From: an uncultured Bacteroidales bacterium
GTDB taxonomy: Bacteria > Bacteroidota > Bacteroidia > Bacteroidales > UBA932
DNA: 5,264 nt
Assembly (NCBI GenBank): GCA_945982095.1
Contig: CAMFRR010000079.1
Coordinates: 1-5,264, forward strand
Direction: 5' to 3'
Below, one piece after another: positions 1-5,264 of the stretch. The notes under the pieces were generated by a model. It saw only the letters and a program-made list of their open reading frames with translations, did no database searches and was not told the origin of the DNA. The first letter of the stretch is position 1, and each line of letters opens with the position of its first letter. Position numbers and translations under genes: made by a program.

Positions 1-1075
1 GAATGCTTTTGCGGGAGTGGTCGCCTCCGTACATCGCTCTTATCTGAGGGATGGTTACATGCGACTCATCGATGAAGGTTATGAAATCATCGGGAAAATA
101 ATCCAGCAGGCAGAAAGGTCTCATTCCCGCTTTCCTGCCGTCGAAATATCGCGAATAATTCTCAATACCCGGGCAGTAGCCCATCTCCTTTATCATCTCC
201 AGGTCGTATTCGACCCTCTGTTGCAAACGTTTGGCTTCCAGGTGCTTGCCTATGGATTCGAAATATGCGCATTGTTCACTCATATCGTCCTGAATCTGGC
301 TCACGGCCTTTATGGTCCTTTCTTTCGTGGTTACGAAGTTGCCCGCGGGGAATATGCTGATTTCGCCAATATTTTCGAGGTATGCGCCGCTTGTGGGGTC
401 AATAATGCTTATGCGGTCGATTTCGTCTCCGAAGAATTCCACCCTCACGGCGTCGTTCGAAGAACCCAGGGCTATGTCCAGGGTGTCGCCCTTGACCCTG
501 AATGTTCCGCGTTTGAGTTCAAGCTCCGAACGGGAATAAAGGGCTTCCGAGAGACGGTAGAGCAGTGAGGTCATGCTTATGGTATCACCCAACTTGAGCT
601 TGATTGTCTGGGCATGGAAATCTTCTGGGTTTCCTATACCATATAGACATGAAACAGAGCTGATTACGATTATATCCCTGCGTCCTGACAATAGGGCAGA
701 AGCCGCACTGAGCCTCAATTTTTCAATCTCGTCGTTGATGCTCAGGTCCTTCTCAATATAGGTATCGGTAGTTGGGATATATGCTTCCGGCTGGTAATAG
801 TCGTAATAAGATACGAAATATTCCACGGCATTACCGGGAAAGAAATTCCTGAACTCTCCGTATAACTGCGCAGCCAGAGTTTTGTTGTGGCTCAGTATCA
901 GGGCTGGCCTCTGCAGCCTTTCAATTACATTGGCCATGGTGAAAGTCTTGCCGGATCCTGTCACACCGAGCAGGGTTACAGCGTCGGCGCCTTGTTTGAG
1001 CGCCTGACAAAGGCCTTCTATTGCTGCAGGTTGGTCGCCTGAGGGCCTGAATTGAGAGTCAATCTTGAATTCCAT
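1..1075 (-). CDS. uvrB: UvrB, excinuclease ABC subunit B (N-terminal part, runs off left edge)
   Basis: UvrB is the DNA-damage-verifying helicase-like subunit of cytoplasmic nucleotide excision repair. It is loaded by UvrA and then recruits UvrC. The minus strand reads from an ATG at 1075 through 358 complete codons with no stop; the family is usually about 670-690 residues, so the C-terminal half (later helicase motifs and the UvrC-binding segment) lies outside the window. Visible landmarks: the N-terminal F-x-P-x-G-D-Q-P-x-A-I motif (residues 9-19), Walker A GVTGSGKT (37-44), SHNKTLAAQL (62-71), the tyrosine-rich beta-hairpin start YYDYYQPEAYIP (90-101) that clamps damaged DNA, a UvrA-binding domain region at roughly 155-250, and the DEAD-box-type Walker B motif DESH (336-339) followed by VTIPQI. 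The start agrees with the usual UvrB N-terminus. No Shine-Dalgarno sequence and no exact -7 element were found upstream. Arginine is often AGG, unlike the neighbouring plus-strand genes. It is transcribed divergently from them. Confidence 0.97.
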   Translation of the reverse strand, partial: MEFKIDSQFRPSGDQPAAIEGLCQALKQGADAVTLLGVTGSGKTFTMANVIERLQRPALILSHNKTLAAQLYGEFRNFFPGNAVEYFVSYYDYYQPEAYIPTTDTYIEKDLSINDEIEKLRLSAASALLSGRRDIIVISSVSCLYGIGNPEDFHAQTIKLKLGDTISMTSLLYRLSEALYSRSELELKRGTFRVKGDTLDIALGSSNDAVRVEFFGDEIDRISIIDPTSGAYLENIGEISIFPAGNFVTTKERTIKAVSQIQDDMSEQCAYFESIGKHLEAKRLQQRVEYDLEMIKEMGYCPGIENYSRYFDGRKAGMRPFCLLDYFPDDFITFIDESHVTIPQIRAMYGGDHSRKSI

Positions 1076-1112
1076 ACTACCGCTTGCAAAATTGGTAAAA
1101 ATTCTTCAATTT

Positions 1113-1144
1113 TTTGTGTATAATAAATAGAATTCTTAAATTTG
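1113..1144 (+). promoter_or_regulatory. Bacteroidota-type promoter for the three-gene unit
   Basis: A -33 element TTTG at 1113-1116 is followed, after 20 bp, by TAAATTTG at 1137-1144, an exact match to the Bacteroidota -7 consensus TAnnTTTG. The spacing is what is expected for the primary sigma factor of this phylum. Transcription would start near 1150, giving a leader of about 35 nt that is A/T-rich and lacks a Shine-Dalgarno sequence before the ATG at 1186. The surrounding region 1076-1185 separates this unit from divergent uvrB. No equally good element was found on the minus strand, so the uvrB promoter remains unassigned. Confidence 0.75.
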
Positions 1145-1185
1145 TGAGTTAATAAAAGAATTATTAAACATATTCCAGTAATACC

Positions 1186-1887
1186 ATGCAATACTCACAC
1201 GAAGTGCAGCAGATGTGCTGCGTAAAAAAAGGACCTAATCATGGTCCGGCTCCAATTCCAGAGGAGGGTAAATGGGTAAAATCAAAAGAAATCAAAGATG
1301 TTTCAGGTTTTACTCACGGTATAGGTTGGTGTGCCCCTCAGCAGGGTGCCTGCAAACTCAGCCTCAATGTTAAAGAAGGCGTAATCCAGGAGGCCCTTGT
1401 TGAGACTATTGGATGTTCAGGCATGACTCACTCTGCTGCTATGGCATCTGAGATCCTTCCGGGAAAGACAATTCTTGAGGCTCTCAATACTGACCTTGTA
1501 TGTGATGCCATCAATACTGCAATGCGCGAGCTTTTCCTTCAGATTGTTTATGGCCGTACACAGAGCGCCTTCTCAGAGGGTGGTCTCATGGTAGGCGCAG
1601 GTCTTGAGGATCTCGGTAAAGGTCTCCGCAGCCAGGTTGGTACTCTCTATGGCACTCTTGCCAAAGGCCCACGTTATCTCGAAATGGCTGAGGGCTATAT
1701 CAAGACCCTTGCCCTGGATGAGAACGATGAAATTTGCGGCTACGAGTTCGTACACCTCGGCAAATTCATGGATGCCATCAAGAAAGGCGTAGATGCCAAT
1801 GAGGCTCTCAAGCAGGTAACAGGCACATACGGCCGTTTCACCAAAGAGGCCGGTGCAGTTAAGTACATTGACCCACGTCACGAGTAA
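1186..1887 (+). CDS. IscU/NifU-like iron-sulfur cluster scaffold-related protein
   Basis: A 233-residue cytoplasmic protein with no signal peptide or membrane segment. Residues about 54-100 match the NifU N-terminal/IscU scaffold fold: a K-L-x-L strand, G-x-I-x-E-A, then T-x-G-C at 74-77 (Cys77 aligns with the second IscU cluster ligand), S83, A-S-E at 87-89 and G-K-T-x-x-E-A at 93-99. IscU proteins assemble [2Fe-2S] clusters on three cysteines. Cysteines here are 11, 12, 49, 56, 77, 106 and 184. Cys49 or Cys56 could serve as the first ligand; the third is unclear because the usual H-C-S motif is absent. The protein is longer than IscU (about 128 residues): an N-terminal arm with Cys11-Cys12 and a C-terminal extension from about residue 130, rich in glycine at 132-161, have no recognised function. 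The ATG at 1186 follows the promoter directly and the next gene starts 19 bp after the stop. Scaffold ancestry is well supported; actual Fe-S delivery is inferred. Confidence 0.8.
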   Translation: MQYSHEVQQMCCVKKGPNHGPAPIPEEGKWVKSKEIKDVSGFTHGIGWCAPQQGACKLSLNVKEGVIQEALVETIGCSGMTHSAAMASEILPGKTILEALNTDLVCDAINTAMRELFLQIVYGRTQSAFSEGGLMVGAGLEDLGKGLRSQVGTLYGTLAKGPRYLEMAEGYIKTLALDENDEICGYEFVHLGKFMDAIKKGVDANEALKQVTGTYGRFTKEAGAVKYIDPRHE

Positions 1888-1892
1888 CAGAT

Positions 1893-1898
1893 AGGAGG
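1893..1898 (+). promoter_or_regulatory. Strong Shine-Dalgarno site for the GGGtGRT gene
   Basis: AGGAGG lies 8 nt upstream of the ATG at 1907, in the 19-bp gap between the two genes. This fixes the start of the downstream gene. It stands out because none of the other starts in the window has a recognisable Shine-Dalgarno sequence, as is common in Bacteroidota. Confidence 0.75.
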
Positions 1899-1906
1899 AT
1901 ATAACT

Positions 1907-2917
1907 ATGATTAGAGAAGTAAAATTTGAATCAATGGATCGCCGCATGGCTCAGATCCTGAAAGTTCTCAACGAGAACGGTATCGCTTCTATCGAAGAGG
2001 CAAACCAGATTTGCGATGCAGCCGGTATTGATCCATATCTCGCTTGCGAGGAGACTCAGCCTATCTGCTTCGAGAACGCGAAATGGGCATATGTAGTAGG
2101 TTGTGCAATCGCTCTCAAGAAGAATTGTACTAATGCAGCTGATGCTGCCGAGGCAATTGGACTTGGCCTCCAGGCATTCTGTATCCCTGGCTCAGTAGCT
2201 GACGACCGCAAGGTGGGACTTGGTCACGGAAACCTTGCTGCCATGCTTCTTCGTGAGGAGACCAAATGTTTCGCCTTCCTCGCAGGTCACGAGTCTTTCG
2301 CTGCAGCAGAGGGTGCCATCAAAATTGCAGCCAAAGCTGACAAGGTACGCAAGGAGCCTCTCCGCGTAATCCTCAACGGTCTGGGCAAAGATGCCGCACA
2401 GATTATTTCACGTATCAATGGCTTCACTTATGTTCAGACTGAGTTCGACTACTATACAGGTGAGGTTAAAGAGGTTCGCCGCATTCCTTACAGCAACGGT
2501 CCACGTTCTAAGGTGAACTGCTATGGAGCTGACGATGTTCGTGAGGGCGTAGCTATAATGTGGAAAGAGGGCGTTGACGTGTCAATTACCGGCAACTCTA
2601 CCAACCCTACACGTTTCCAGCATCCTGTAGCCGGTACTTACAAGAAGGAGCGCGTTCTTGCCGGCAAGCCATATTTCTCAGTAGCTTCAGGCGGTGGTAC
2701 AGGCCGTACTCTCCATCCAGACAATATGGCTGCAGGTCCTGCCTCATATGGTATGACTGATACTATGGGCCGTATGCACTCAGATGCTCAGTTCGCAGGT
2801 TCATCTTCAGTTCCTGCACACGTAGAGATGATGGGCTTCCTCGGAATAGGCAACAACCCTATGGTAGGATGCACAGTTGCTTGCGCTGTGGATGTTGCAA
2901 CTGCTCTTAGCAAATAA
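1907..2917 (+). CDS. GGGtGRT-family protein of unknown function
   Basis: A 336-residue soluble protein carrying the signature GGGTGRT at residues 262-268, followed by L-H-P-D-N-M-A-A-G-P. This matches the Pfam family named after the motif, whose members are about 330 residues and have no established biochemical role to my knowledge. There is no signal peptide or transmembrane segment. It contains ten cysteines (36, 47, 54, 66, 74, 92, 121, 205, 322, 326), including a C-x3-C pair near the C-terminus, and several glycine-rich stretches (GLGHGN at 104-109, GFLGIGNNP at 310-318) that could bind a nucleotide or cofactor. The start is set by a strong AGGAGG site 8 nt upstream. It follows the scaffold-like gene by 19 bp and precedes the OmpA-like gene by 20 bp, so cotranscription is likely. 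Arginine codons are CGT/CGC except one AGA at codon 3, suggesting high expression. A joint role with the scaffold-like protein in Fe-S or metal handling is only inferred from context. Confidence 0.88.
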   Translation: MIREVKFESMDRRMAQILKVLNENGIASIEEANQICDAAGIDPYLACEETQPICFENAKWAYVVGCAIALKKNCTNAADAAEAIGLGLQAFCIPGSVADDRKVGLGHGNLAAMLLREETKCFAFLAGHESFAAAEGAIKIAAKADKVRKEPLRVILNGLGKDAAQIISRINGFTYVQTEFDYYTGEVKEVRRIPYSNGPRSKVNCYGADDVREGVAIMWKEGVDVSITGNSTNPTRFQHPVAGTYKKERVLAGKPYFSVASGGGTGRTLHPDNMAAGPASYGMTDTMGRMHSDAQFAGSSSVPAHVEMMGFLGIGNNPMVGCTVACAVDVATALSK

Positions 2918-2937
2918 TTTTAATACCTTATATAAAT

Positions 2938-4842
2938 ATGAAAAAATTTATTTCAATCGTTGCTTCTCTCGCTCTCTGCGCAGTTGCTTTTGCTCAGGAG
3001 AACGGTAATCGCGACGCTGAGGGTAAGATTGTTCGTGGTCCTTACACCCAGGCCTCTTTCTTTGATAATACTTTCATTGAGATTCAGGGTGGTGTGAGCC
3101 ACATCTCTGCACGTGATATGGGCATAGGTAATCTCCGTATTGCTCCTGCAGCAGGTGTAAACCTCGGCAAGTGGTTTAACCCTAACTTCGGTCTCCGTCT
3201 GGGATGGCAGGGTCTTTCAACCACTTTCAAACCAGTGGAGTCTTCACTTAATGATGTAAGCCCTTACAACTACACCCACGCTGATTTCCTCGTTAACATT
3301 TCAAACTGGTTCTCAGGCTATAAGCAGACTCGTGTATGGGACTTCGTACCTTACATCCATGCTGGTTGGGTTAACACTACCGTTACCGGTTTCAACACTC
3401 TGAACAAGTTCGGTATGGGTCTGGGTCTGTACAACAAGATCCGCATCACCGACCGCGTAGGCCTTTCTCTCGACATCCGCACTACTGCAGTAGACAATCT
3501 CGTAATGGGTGAGAATTACTGCAAATATGCTGAGGCTAAGAATGGCCGTGACAGTTTCGGTGAGAAACTCGGCTATGTTTCATCTGCATTGATAGGTGTG
3601 AACGTAAACTTCGGCAAGGCTGGCTGGGAGCGTGTAAATCCTACAGTTACAGCTTCTAAAGGCGCTGCTGCTTCAGGACTTAACCTTGGCGAGTATATCG
3701 GCGCTGCCAAGAAAGATGCAAAACTTCAGGCTCTTCAGGCTAAGGCTGACCAGGTTGTAGCTTCTTCAAAGAAATCTTACGAGCAGGCTGTTGCTGTTTA
3801 CAAGAAAGCTTCTGAGAAAGTTGACGCTGACGGCAATGTTCTCCCTACAGTATACGAGGGTGTTGATGCAGAGCTCGCAAAAGCTTATGCTGACATGGCA
3901 AACTTCGAAGAGTGCCCTGATTTCACAAGCATGACCCGCATCGAGAAAGCTACTTGGGACAAGTCTCACAAAGAGATCCTTCCTGAGGGCTGGAAGAAGA
4001 TGAAAGATGCTCAGAAGAACCAGTGGATACTTGAGACAATCTATGCTCCTGCACAGAATGCCATCGACGAGAAGGAGCAGGCTAAACATCAGCTTGCAGA
4101 CGCACGCAACGAGGTTAAGGCTGCCGGCAAGACTTGCGATGAGGCTATAGCCCTTTCACAGACTTTCGTTGATGATGCTGACCGTCGTCTTGACGCCAAC
4201 AACAATATTCTTGCTGCTGCTTACCCTGTTGATGCTGCTCTTGCACAGAAATATGCTGACATTGCCAACACTGAGGCTTGCCCTGACTTTACCCAGATGT
4301 CAAAGAAACAGACACGTGCATGGATCAAAGCTCACAAAGATATCCTTCCTAAGGAATTCAAGAAACTCACTGCTGAGCAGAAGAATGACTGGGTTGTTGA
4401 CAATATCTACGCTGCCAAATTCCAGGCTATCGCTGACCGTGAGGCTGCCGCAGAGGAGCTTGCTAAAGCTCAGGCTCGCAAGACCGTTCAGCTCAAGAAT
4501 CTCGAAGAGGCCAACAAGAGCCTTGACGCAATTGTTGAGTCTACAGGTGTAGGTTACTTCACAATCGGCAAATCTGTATTCAACGAGAAACAGCTTGCAA
4601 ACTGGAAGAAGTCTATCAAGGCTTACGATAAGACTGCTGATTACACAGTTACAGGTTACGCTGACAAGGAGACCGGTACTCCTGCTCTCAATGCAAAACT
4701 CCGCAAAGAGCGTTCAGAGTATGTTGCCAAACTCCTCAAAGAGAATGGCTTCACAGGTACAATCACTCCTGCTCCTGCAGCTGCAAACGAGAAATTCGTG
4801 AACTTCCCAATCTGGAAGAACCGTTCAGCTGTCATCAAATAA
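2938..4842 (+). CDS. OmpA-like outer-membrane protein with duplicated periplasmic segment
   Basis: A 634-residue exported protein that probably ties the outer membrane to peptidoglycan. Residues 1-19 form a Sec signal peptide (K2-K3, a hydrophobic core, AFA before Q20; Cys14 is preceded by Leu, so there is no good lipobox). Residues about 46-226 alternate polar and hydrophobic/aromatic residues with many glycines, like a small eight-stranded beta-barrel, ending in VNVNFG. Residues about 257-535 are Ala/Lys/Glu-rich and helical, containing two homologous copies (295-390 and 418-512) flanked by likely coiled coil. The C-terminal part (about 540-634) resembles the OmpA peptidoglycan-binding domain: V-T-G-Y-A-D with Asp576, N585, L588, K-E-R-S-E-Y-V with Arg592, and a terminal N-R at 628-629. 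The Asp and Arg that bind diaminopimelate in OmpA appear conserved, but the rest is divergent. It starts 20 bp after the GGGtGRT gene with no Shine-Dalgarno and ends before a strong terminator. CGT/CGC-biased arginine codons fit an abundant envelope protein. Its precise role is unknown. Confidence 0.85.
   Translation: MKKFISIVASLALCAVAFAQENGNRDAEGKIVRGPYTQASFFDNTFIEIQGGVSHISARDMGIGNLRIAPAAGVNLGKWFNPNFGLRLGWQGLSTTFKPVESSLNDVSPYNYTHADFLVNISNWFSGYKQTRVWDFVPYIHAGWVNTTVTGFNTLNKFGMGLGLYNKIRITDRVGLSLDIRTTAVDNLVMGENYCKYAEAKNGRDSFGEKLGYVSSALIGVNVNFGKAGWERVNPTVTASKGAAASGLNLGEYIGAAKKDAKLQALQAKADQVVASSKKSYEQAVAVYKKASEKVDADGNVLPTVYEGVDAELAKAYADMANFEECPDFTSMTRIEKATWDKSHKEILPEGWKKMKDAQKNQWILETIYAPAQNAIDEKEQAKHQLADARNEVKAAGKTCDEAIALSQTFVDDADRRLDANNNILAAAYPVDAALAQKYADIANTEACPDFTQMSKKQTRAWIKAHKDILPKEFKKLTAEQKNDWVVDNIYAAKFQAIADREAAAEELAKAQARKTVQLKNLEEANKSLDAIVESTGVGYFTIGKSVFNEKQLANWKKSIKAYDKTADYTVTGYADKETGTPALNAKLRKERSEYVAKLLKENGFTGTITPAPAAANEKFVNFPIWKNRSAVIK
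3820..4107 (+). repeat. Intragenic repeat copy 1 (OmpA-like protein residues 295-390)
   Basis: First of two homologous segments in the periplasmic part of the OmpA-like protein. Shared features with copy 2, in order: D-A-x-x-N-x-L, V-D-A-x-L-A, Y-A-D-x-A-N, C-P-D-F-T-x-M (Cys326), a tryptophan, H-K-x-I-L-P, K-K, Q-K-N-x-W and I-Y-A. Counted by eye, about 45 of 95 aligned residues are identical. Weaker similarity extends upstream to about residue 276, giving a unit near 120 residues. Confidence 0.8.
4189..4473 (+). repeat. Intragenic repeat copy 2 (OmpA-like protein residues 418-512)
   Basis: Second copy of the segment described at 3820-4107, in the same orientation, offset by 122-123 residues with a single one-residue gap near residue 430. 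Cys448 corresponds to Cys326 of copy 1 within the conserved C-P-D-F-T motif. The two copies differ at many positions, so the duplication is old rather than a recent tandem event. Confidence 0.8.
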
Positions 4843-4869
4843 GCTCGGCTTCACAAACATTTTCATAAT

Positions 4870-4900
4870 GGAGGGTGACCACGGTCATCCTCCTTTTTTT
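4870..4900 (+). terminator. Rho-independent terminator after the OmpA-like gene
   Basis: An 11-bp stem pairs 4870-4880 (GGAGGGTGACC) with 4883-4893 (GGTCATCCTCC). It has one G-T wobble and a very tight loop that in practice opens to CACG. Seven T residues (4894-4900) follow at once. It sits 27 bp after the OmpA-like stop codon and closes the plus-strand unit that begins at the promoter near 1113. Confidence 0.92.
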
Positions 4901-5002
4901 GTATTCACTTATCTTCAACTGTTGCTTTACACTGAAGGCGCCCTATTCGCAGGTCCGAGGGCACTCTATATGGGTTGCACATATACTATGTATTATAGTT
5001 AT

Positions 5003-5036
5003 TTTGACGTAAGGGGCGTATTATCTGATATATTTG
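5003..5036 (+). promoter_or_regulatory. Candidate upstream promoter for hsdM
   Basis: TTTG at 5003-5006 and TATATTTG at 5029-5036, an exact TAnnTTTG -7 match, are separated by 22 bp, slightly longer than the usual 19-21. Use of this promoter would give hsdM a leader of about 95 nt. Confidence 0.5.
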
Positions 5037-5069
5037 GCACTAAATGGTATGTCGTATCCCATAATTGAC

Positions 5070-5077
5070 TACATTTG
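5070..5077 (+). promoter_or_regulatory. Candidate proximal -7 element for hsdM
   Basis: TACATTTG is a second exact match to the Bacteroidota -7 consensus, 59 bp before the hsdM ATG. No clear TTTG -33 element lies about 20 bp upstream; only a weak T-G-G at 5045-5047 is nearby, so it may be weak, activator-dependent or fortuitous. Confidence 0.4.
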
Positions 5078-5136
5078 TAAATTATTGGGGCGCATCTCCA
5101 ATACATAGCAAGAAAACAATTCACCGAAATATCATT

Positions 5137-5264
5137 ATGGCCAAAGTCAATTCAGCTGACGTTGGGTTTGAGAAACAAATCTGGAACGCAGCAGACCTAT
5201 TGAGGGGAAGTATGGATGCTTCCGAATACAAACATGTAGTCCTCGGACTTATTTTCCTGAAATA
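5137..5264 (+). CDS. hsdM: Type I restriction-modification system methyltransferase subunit HsdM (N-terminal fragment, runs off right edge)
   Basis: HsdM is the adenine-N6 DNA methyltransferase subunit of type I restriction-modification systems, acting with the specificity subunit HsdS and the restriction subunit HsdR. Only 42 complete codons are in the window, against about 500 for the family. They match the conserved HsdM N-terminal helical domain: G-F-E at 10-12, I-W-x-A-A-D at 15-20, L-R-G-x-M-D-A-x-E-Y-K at 22-32, then V-V-L-G-L-I-F-L-K at 34-42. The catalytic N-P-P-F/Y motif and the SAM-binding motif lie beyond the edge, so integrity cannot be judged. The ATG at 5137 places these motifs at the usual distance from the N-terminus. 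There is no Shine-Dalgarno. Two candidate promoters lie upstream and a terminator isolates it from the preceding unit. hsdS and hsdR are expected further right, but this is inferred. Confidence 0.92.
   Translation, partial: MAKVNSADVGFEKQIWNAADLLRGSMDASEYKHVVLGLIFLK

Larger units (their letters stand above)
4901..5136. other. Non-coding A/T-rich region between the terminator and hsdM
   Basis: No convincing gene, tRNA or small-RNA structure was found in these 236 bp. The open frame spanning 4868-5068 starts inside the terminator hairpin and has no recognisable protein features. The stretch holds two candidate promoter elements for hsdM, a short dyad ACTAT-N5-ATAGT at 4985-4999, and a weak hairpin TATTGG/CCAATA at 5083-5103 with a 9-nt loop. 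The last roughly 35 nt before the hsdM ATG are A-rich without a Shine-Dalgarno sequence. Confidence 0.6.

Noticed and set aside
17..568. Plus-strand open frame of 183 codons
   Set aside because: It lies entirely antisense to uvrB, whose conserved motifs are clear on the minus strand; the product has no recognisable features.
1573..1947. Minus-strand open frame of 124 codons
   Set aside because: It overlaps the end of the scaffold-like gene and the start of the GGGtGRT gene, both strongly supported, and shows no domain.
2895..2922. Possible promoter TTG-N17-TAATTTTA just before the OmpA-like gene
   Set aside because: The -7 element has one mismatch, the spacing is short, and it would leave a leader of only about 10 nt; not convincing without transcript data.
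2938..2994. Lipoprotein signal with Cys14 in the OmpA-like protein
   Set aside because: The residue before Cys14 is Leu rather than Gly/Ala/Ser, and a normal AFA cleavage site before Gln20 fits better.
4169..4552. Frame-shifted leucine/threonine-rich open frame inside the OmpA-like gene
   Set aside because: Its low-complexity composition is what the Ala/Lys-rich repeat region gives when read in another frame; the main frame has a signal peptide and domains.
4868..5068. Plus-strand open frame of 66 codons after the OmpA-like gene
   Set aside because: Its start codon lies at the base of the terminator hairpin, there is no ribosome binding site, and the translation has no recognisable motif.

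Overview
The window looks like chromosomal DNA from a member of the Bacteroidota, probably order Bacteroidales. The evidence is exact matches to the Bacteroidota -7 promoter element (TAnnTTTG), one of them at ideal distance from a -33 TTTG; A/T-rich leaders mostly without Shine-Dalgarno sequences; and the protein families present. The genus cannot be fixed from this sequence.

Layout: (1) Positions 1-1075, minus strand, hold the N-terminal half of UvrB, the nucleotide excision repair helicase, running off the left edge. (2) A 110-bp divergent intergenic region carries a clear plus-strand promoter. (3) Three plus-strand genes follow with gaps of only 19 and 20 bp: a divergent IscU/NifU-type iron-sulfur scaffold protein (1186-1887), a GGGtGRT-family protein of unknown function (1907-2917), and a secreted OmpA-like outer-membrane protein of 634 residues (2938-4842). 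A strong intrinsic terminator at 4870-4900 closes this unit. (4) About 236 bp of A/T-rich non-coding DNA carry two candidate promoters. (5) The first 42 codons of a type I restriction-modification methyltransferase subunit (HsdM) begin at 5137 and run off the right edge.

How the genes may work together: the scaffold-like protein and the GGGtGRT protein look like a functional pair, because they are tightly spaced, have matched codon use and are both rich in cysteine. A role in metal or Fe-S cofactor handling is an inference, not shown. The OmpA-like protein probably anchors the outer membrane to peptidoglycan and carries a duplicated periplasmic segment of about 120 residues. Its link to the first two genes may be only shared transcription. 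The three genes use CGT/CGC for nearly all arginines, whereas uvrB often uses AGG, which suggests high expression of the three-gene unit.

The most interesting items are the uncharacterised scaffold/GGGtGRT pair and the internally duplicated OmpA-like protein. The right edge enters a restriction-modification locus, which may be accessory DNA.
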